Part shown: positions 63,268 to 64,000 of the stretch, in pieces
How positions within the stretch are numbered: the stretch's first letter is position 1
How the letters are laid out: the number at the start of each line of letters is the position of its first letter
Source: Elysia crispata
Lineage: Eukaryota > Mollusca > Gastropoda > Plakobranchidae
Direction: 5' to 3'
Assembly: GCA_033675545.1 (NCBI GenBank)
Contig: JAWDGP010002462.1
Span: 210,001 to 274,000 of the forward strand
Length of the DNA: 64,000 nucleotides
Translations under genes and position numbers: made by a program
The notes under the pieces: generated by a model
The model's database searches: none
What the model saw: the letters and a program-made list of their open reading frames with translations, nothing else
Told to the model about the DNA's origin: nothing

Positions 63268-63285
63268 CAGCAGCAGCAGCAGTAA

Positions 63286-63364
<79 letters not shown>
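63105..63364. repeat. Very long (TAG)n microsatellite
   Basis: About 260 bp of TAG units with a few AAG, CAG and TAA variants, including a short CAG block near 63,267-63,282. Frames of Ser, Val or Thr repeats are artefacts. Confidence 0.97.
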
Positions 63365-63368
<4 letters not shown>

Positions 63369-63789
63369 TTGGTAGGTGGCATTAGCAGAAGTAGTAGTAT
63401 TCCTAACGATTCGTAGGGCTGATAACATTCCTTTATCACTGTGCGCTCGAATTATGATAAAACGCTTGATCTACTAGATCATGAAAAGTTGGAGTAGGGG
63501 CGTTAATAACCAACAGGTAATCGTACGCGTTAGAAGAAGCCAACATTGTTTTGTAGTTATCGTTCGTAGTCTGTGACAAAATTACAGGTCTTTACCTACT
63601 GCGCGCGATGTGAAATTGCAAAATTAATATTGTTATTGGCAAAGAGCGAGCAAGACGAGTTTATGTCTTTATTCTAGAGTTTTGTGGAATAACCAATTAG
63701 GAGACGAACGCTGTTTTAATAATGTAAGTCTTACAGTGTGAATAATCTTTAAAAATTTAGAGAATGCCATCTCATTTTCTTTCTATCCG

Positions 63790-63963
<174 letters not shown>

Positions 63964-64000
63964 TTTATTTTTCATTCAGTATGTATCACGATGGTAAAGC

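Noticed and set aside
63059-63439. Poly-Ser, poly-Val, poly-Thr and poly-Tyr frames
   Set aside because: They translate a (TAG)n microsatellite in all frames.

Overview
The window is AT-rich animal nuclear DNA with small exons, GT-AG introns, long introns, many microsatellites and a wide mix of transposon debris. The three confidently named genes resemble invertebrate forms of human proteins. The TACATGTA-like words and the AGATCTAGATCT-type simple DNA suggest a lophotrochozoan, most likely a gastropod mollusc. That placement is inference.

Region 1 (1-12,575) is mobile or repetitive DNA with no host gene seen. A 9.2-kb inverted-repeat (foldback-like) structure spans about 346-9,546. Its arms are about 1.34 kb and enclose a 4.6-kb satellite of 54-bp units arranged in a 254-bp higher-order repeat. 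A 1.7-kb insertion in the left arm carries an antisense RTE-like LINE end. To the right lie a long (TA)n(GA)n tract, a transposase-like relic of unassigned family, and a sense copy of the same LINE family.

Region 2 (12,576-18,670) holds an unrecognised three-exon minus-strand gene (14,340-15,993). A decayed GABA-B receptor transmembrane exon overlaps its 3' end.

Region 3 (18,670-37,700) is a divergent gene pair. BORA, the Aurora-A/PLK1 activator, is on the minus strand with 13 coding exons and about 977 aa, including an unusual N-terminal extension of about 200 residues. MZT1 (MOZART1, gamma-tubulin complex subunit) is on the plus strand with three coding exons and 76 aa. Both act at the mitotic centrosome, and as far as I know the two are head-to-head neighbours in human as well.

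Region 4 (37,700-50,400) is mostly noncoding, with several inverted-repeat DNA transposons, a tRNA-derived SINE and two weak small-gene candidates.

Region 5 (50,429-60,165) carries TRAF6 on the minus strand (six coding exons, 701 aa: RING, TRAF zinc fingers, long linker, coiled coil, MATH). Upstream of TRAF6, in the same orientation, lies an inverted duplicate of the MZT1 promoter, first exon and early intron. That copy was itself later hit by a truncated LINE.

Region 6 (60,166-64,000) contains a short inverted-repeat transposon, a perfect palindrome, GATC-rich simple DNA, a 27-bp minisatellite and very long (CT)n, (TAG)n and (ATT)n/(GTT)n tracts. No gene was recognised there.
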